From assembly GCA_021018815.1 (NCBI GenBank), contig JAITYX010000157.1, positions 248,001-312,000 of the forward strand: DNA of 64,000 bases, read 5' to 3'. The notes below the pieces were generated by a model. It had not been told where the DNA came from. It did not search any database and was given only the letters and a program-made list of their open reading frames with translations. Both the position numbers and the translations under genes were made by a program. The DNA comes from Talinum fruticosum. Lineage: Eukaryota > Streptophyta > Magnoliopsida > Caryophyllales > Talinaceae. Below are positions 60,857 through 64,000 of this stretch, piece by piece; the first letter of the stretch is position 1; every line of letters begins with the position of its first letter.

Positions 60857-62879
60857 GCCTATATATATATATTACTAAACATTTATTTACTAAAATTTCT
60901 AAGCATTTATTTAGTACACTTTTACTAAATATTATTATAAATATTTGTTTGTAAAAAAAAATCATTGAAAATATTATATGGCTAGCCATAATTATGCAGT
61001 TACCAAGTTCAAAATTATCATTCAAATAAAATTAAATCTAACTTAAAATTAGTCCTTGATAAAAAAAATTTTAAAATTTATTCCTTTATAAATATATAAC
61101 ATAGATAATTTTTCCCTCTAATTAGCTCTTAAATTCTATTTTCCTTCCAAATTAATTTTTTTAATTTAAATTAGTTCTTCCTTTAAATATATTAGTATAA
61201 CTATATTCATCTCTTACTCTCTACATATTAATTAGGCCATTGTTGGGATGGAATCTCTTTGTGAGTAAAAATTGTTTATTTTAGCTCAAATTATATATTG
61301 TTTTAATTAGAAGCTATTATATCTTTTAATACTACTTGAATTATAATCTTTTCTATTTTTTTCATATTTCATATTATTATCATGCCATGACAACAATCCC
61401 ACAAGATAATATTTAAGTGGGTATAAAATTTCTCATAAACATAATCGTGATGTTGTATATTGTCTCATCAATATATTTAAATATTTTAATTTTTATAAGT
61501 GAATATTTTAGATTAAATTTTTTTTATTTTCATTTTTTGGTTTTTTATGAGTATTTCCAACTTTTGATATACTTTTATATTCTAAAATTTTAATATTCGT
61601 TACATTTCTCTCCAAATAAATCAATAGATGTAAAAAGAAAATTGTTAATGGGACATTATTGTCTAATCTGGAGTTCATAGTTAACATTCATCAATGTGTG
61701 GTTTTTTGTTTGACCAAATGATATGATCCGTTTCAAGCCACAAGTTTTTATCAATGTATGATTATATTATTATATTATTTTCATTTGAATTAGACTACCA
61801 AGGTATAATATTTATATATATGAAAACTTTAATAGAAATGTACTCCTTATGTGTTGTTATAAATTGTATGCTTATAAATTATATAATTTAAAATGGATTA
61901 TTTTCAAGGTAAATATTTATTCGTCTTATAAAAGTGGAGTTTTTGTGTTAGTATTGTAATGATATATAATAGCCTATTATCGATAATTTATACTCATATG
62001 TATAAGCATTTTAATGATGGTTATTAAACTCCCGATCCGAATATAACAATCCTACGATTTTACGATTCATTGGAATCTTATGATCCTAATTTAATTCAAA
62101 AGCTGTATGGTGGAATTGTAAAATTATTCTACAATTTTACGATCCTTGATTCATTAGAATTTAATTCCATGATTCTAAATAAAATTCATAAAGTAGCTAT
62201 AGATAATTATATTTTGTATCAAAATCTTAGACAGAGTATAGTTGCACTGGATTTTTATAAATATTTATGAATGTTACAAATATTTTTATTTTTATAAAAA
62301 ATAATTTCATTATTACAAACAAATATTAGAATCTTACGATCATAGATCCAATTCAATTATTCTGATTTTAATCATCCCCTCCCAAATCGATTTTAACTAA
62401 GATATCAATTCTAACAACGTTGATTTTAATAGGTTATAATATATATACTCTGTGATGATTAGATTTTTGGTTTATATACAAGCATTTTAATACGTTATAA
62501 TATATATAGTTAGTCGATTAAATTTTTGGCTCATATCATGAGACTTTTTTCTCCTAAGTATTATTTTTACATTATTGGGCACTATTTTTATAAAATAAAT
62601 ATTATGCATTCTATTATGAGTTGTAGAATAAATAGCAATAATTTTGAGATGATATTATATTACTTTATTCATAATTAGGATTTACGTAATTTTTATTTTT
62701 AAAATTATTTTTCTAGAAGTATTATTACAAAATATTTTTATGTTATTTAGAATTTATTTTTTGATATAACAATTATCATTGAAATTTCGCCTATTAAATA
62801 GTAAAAAGTTCTCTTTAATATTTTCCGTGCTTATTGCACCAAAACAATTGTCTCGTGCTTTAGCGTGCGTAAAAACTAG
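60857..62879 (+). mobile_element. Helitron-like repeat, plus orientation, carrying a MITE
   Basis: The start is TATATATATATTACTAAAC, like plant Helitron 5' ends (TCTATATATACTA type, but without a clear TC). The end at 62879 is CGTGCTTTAGCGTGCG with AAAAACTAG followed by T. It is the inverted relative of 40831-42985, and 62939 onward repeats its start. The MITE is at 62019-62419. No helicase frame, so non-autonomous at best. Confidence 0.6.
62019..62419. mobile_element. MITE copy inside the Helitron-like repeat
   Basis: Starts GGTTATTAAACTCCCGATCC and ends CAATTCTAACAACG. Same family as 22631-23065, same host position as the 41275 copy. Confidence 0.7.
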
Positions 62880-62880
62880 T

Positions 62881-62904
62881 ATATATATATATATATATTA
62901 GATG

Positions 62905-62998
<94 letters not shown>
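62881..62998. repeat. (TA)n, (CT)n and (TA)n microsatellites in series
   Basis: TA at 62880-62899, CT at 62909-62940 and TA at 62941-62998. The CT to TA junction supplies a TCTATATA start for the next Helitron-like copy. Confidence 0.93.
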
Positions 62999-63001
<3 letters not shown>

Positions 63002-64000
63002 CACTAATTATTTATTTACTAAACTTTTACCAAATATTATTGTAAATATTTGTTCATAAAAAAATAACCATTTAAAATATTAATGGCTAGCAATATTTAT
63101 GCAATTAACTAGTTTAAAATTATCATTCAAAAATAAAAGCAAATCTAATTTAAAAATAAGTCCTTCATAAAAAAATTTTAAAAATTATTCCTTTACATAT
63201 ATAACAAAGATAATTTTTCCTCTAATTAGCTCTTAAATGACATTTTTTTTCTTCCAAATTAATTCTTTTTCTTCAAATTAGTTCTACCTTTAAATATATT
63301 AGTATAAACATATTAATCTCTTACTCTCTATTTATTAATTAGGTCATTATTGGGATAAAATCTCCGTGTATATAAAAATTATTTATTTTAGCTCAAACTC
63401 CATATTGTTTTAATTACAAGCTATTATATATATTTTAACACTACTTGAATTATGATCTTCTCTTTTTTACATATTTCGTATAATTATCATGACGTGACAA
63501 CAATCCCATAGTAAAAGTGGGTATAAAATTTCAATATTTCAACTTTTACAAATGAATATTTTGAATTAAAATTTTTTTATTTTCATTTTTTTGTTGGTTT
63601 TTTTTGGTGAGAATTTTCAACTTTGATATATTTTATATTCTAATATGATATTCCTTAGATTTCTCTTCAAATAAATCAATGGATGTAAAAACAAAATTGC
63701 AAAAGATTTTTTGAGTATAAAAAGTTTTTCCAAAAAGTTGTTATTAATGGTGGTTATTTTAATGGTGGTTATTAAACTCTCGATCCGAATGTAACGATCC
63801 TATTATTCTATGATTCATTAGAATCTTATGATCCTAATTTAATTCTAAAAATTTATGGTAGAATTATAAAATAATTCTACGATTCTTCAATTCATTAGAA
63901 TTAAATTCTACAATTTTAAATAAAATTCATAAAGTACCCACGGATAATTATATTCAAGGATTCATTATAATAGTATACTTTTGTATCAAAATATTAAACA
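62939..64000 (+). mobile_element. Helitron-like repeat, second plus copy, cut by the window end
   Basis: Collinear with 60857-62879: shared GGCTAGCAATATTTATGC, CTCTAATTAGCTCTTAAAT and GATGTAAAAA words. The MITE starts at 63767 (GGTTATTAAACTCTCGATCC) and runs off the end. Together with the previous copy it forms a diverged direct tandem. Confidence 0.6.

Overview
This is nuclear DNA from a flowering plant, most likely a eudicot. The base composition is very AT-rich, the genes have GT-AG introns, there is a plant-type plastid ferritin gene and a cytosolic tRNA-Asp gene, and almost every major class of plant transposable element is present. Only two genes look functional: a ferritin gene on the minus strand (exons between 957 and about 4276) and tRNA-Asp(GUC) on the minus strand (23711-23782). 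A terminal exon of an unknown plus-strand gene may end at 269. Most other open reading frames are simple repeats, antisense shadows or transposase debris.

Layout. 1-4500: possible 3' exon of an unknown gene, then a convergent eight-exon ferritin gene with a TATA box and a candidate iron-dependent promoter element. 4500-12100: sparse sequence holding a CACTA element (6232-7806, TSD ATG) and a hAT element (8515-9574, 8-bp TSD) that may sit inside an older hAT. 12100-21600: a Ty3-type LTR-like remnant, then a decayed Ty1-copia element (pol fragment, polypurine tract, 3' LTR) split by a 5.5-kb PIF/Harbinger element whose DDE core is deleted. 22600-29100: a 435-bp MITE, a truncated LINE-like retroposon with TSDs, the tRNA gene, and a decayed En/Spm (CACTA) gene with its right terminus. 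29100-43000: AT-rich sequence with a hAT end, a degenerate short-motif array, a LINE fragment, Helitron-like termini, a long-TIR MULE-like element with GC-rich cargo, and tandem duplications. 43500-48000: a hAT element with an 8-bp TSD and a tRNA-like segment, two MITEs arranged as a near-palindrome, and two Tourist-like MITEs separated only by one TAA. 48366-54403: a 6-kb Mutator-like element with about 110-bp TIRs, a broken FAR1/FHY3-like transposase gene, and a captured fragment of a tyrosine-aminotransferase-like gene. 54400-64000: microsatellites and several diverged copies of Helitron-like repeats, one an inverted relative of the copy at 40831-42985.

No prokaryotic operon, CRISPR array, organelle insertion or viral gene was recognised. 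The most informative signals are the ferritin promoter and the apparent frame break in its transit peptide, the MULE with captured host exon, the MITE-pair hairpin, the abutting Tourist MITEs, the Harbinger insertion next to a copia polypurine tract, and tRNA-like A/B boxes inside two unrelated DNA transposons. All family assignments are by eye; no database or alignment program was used.
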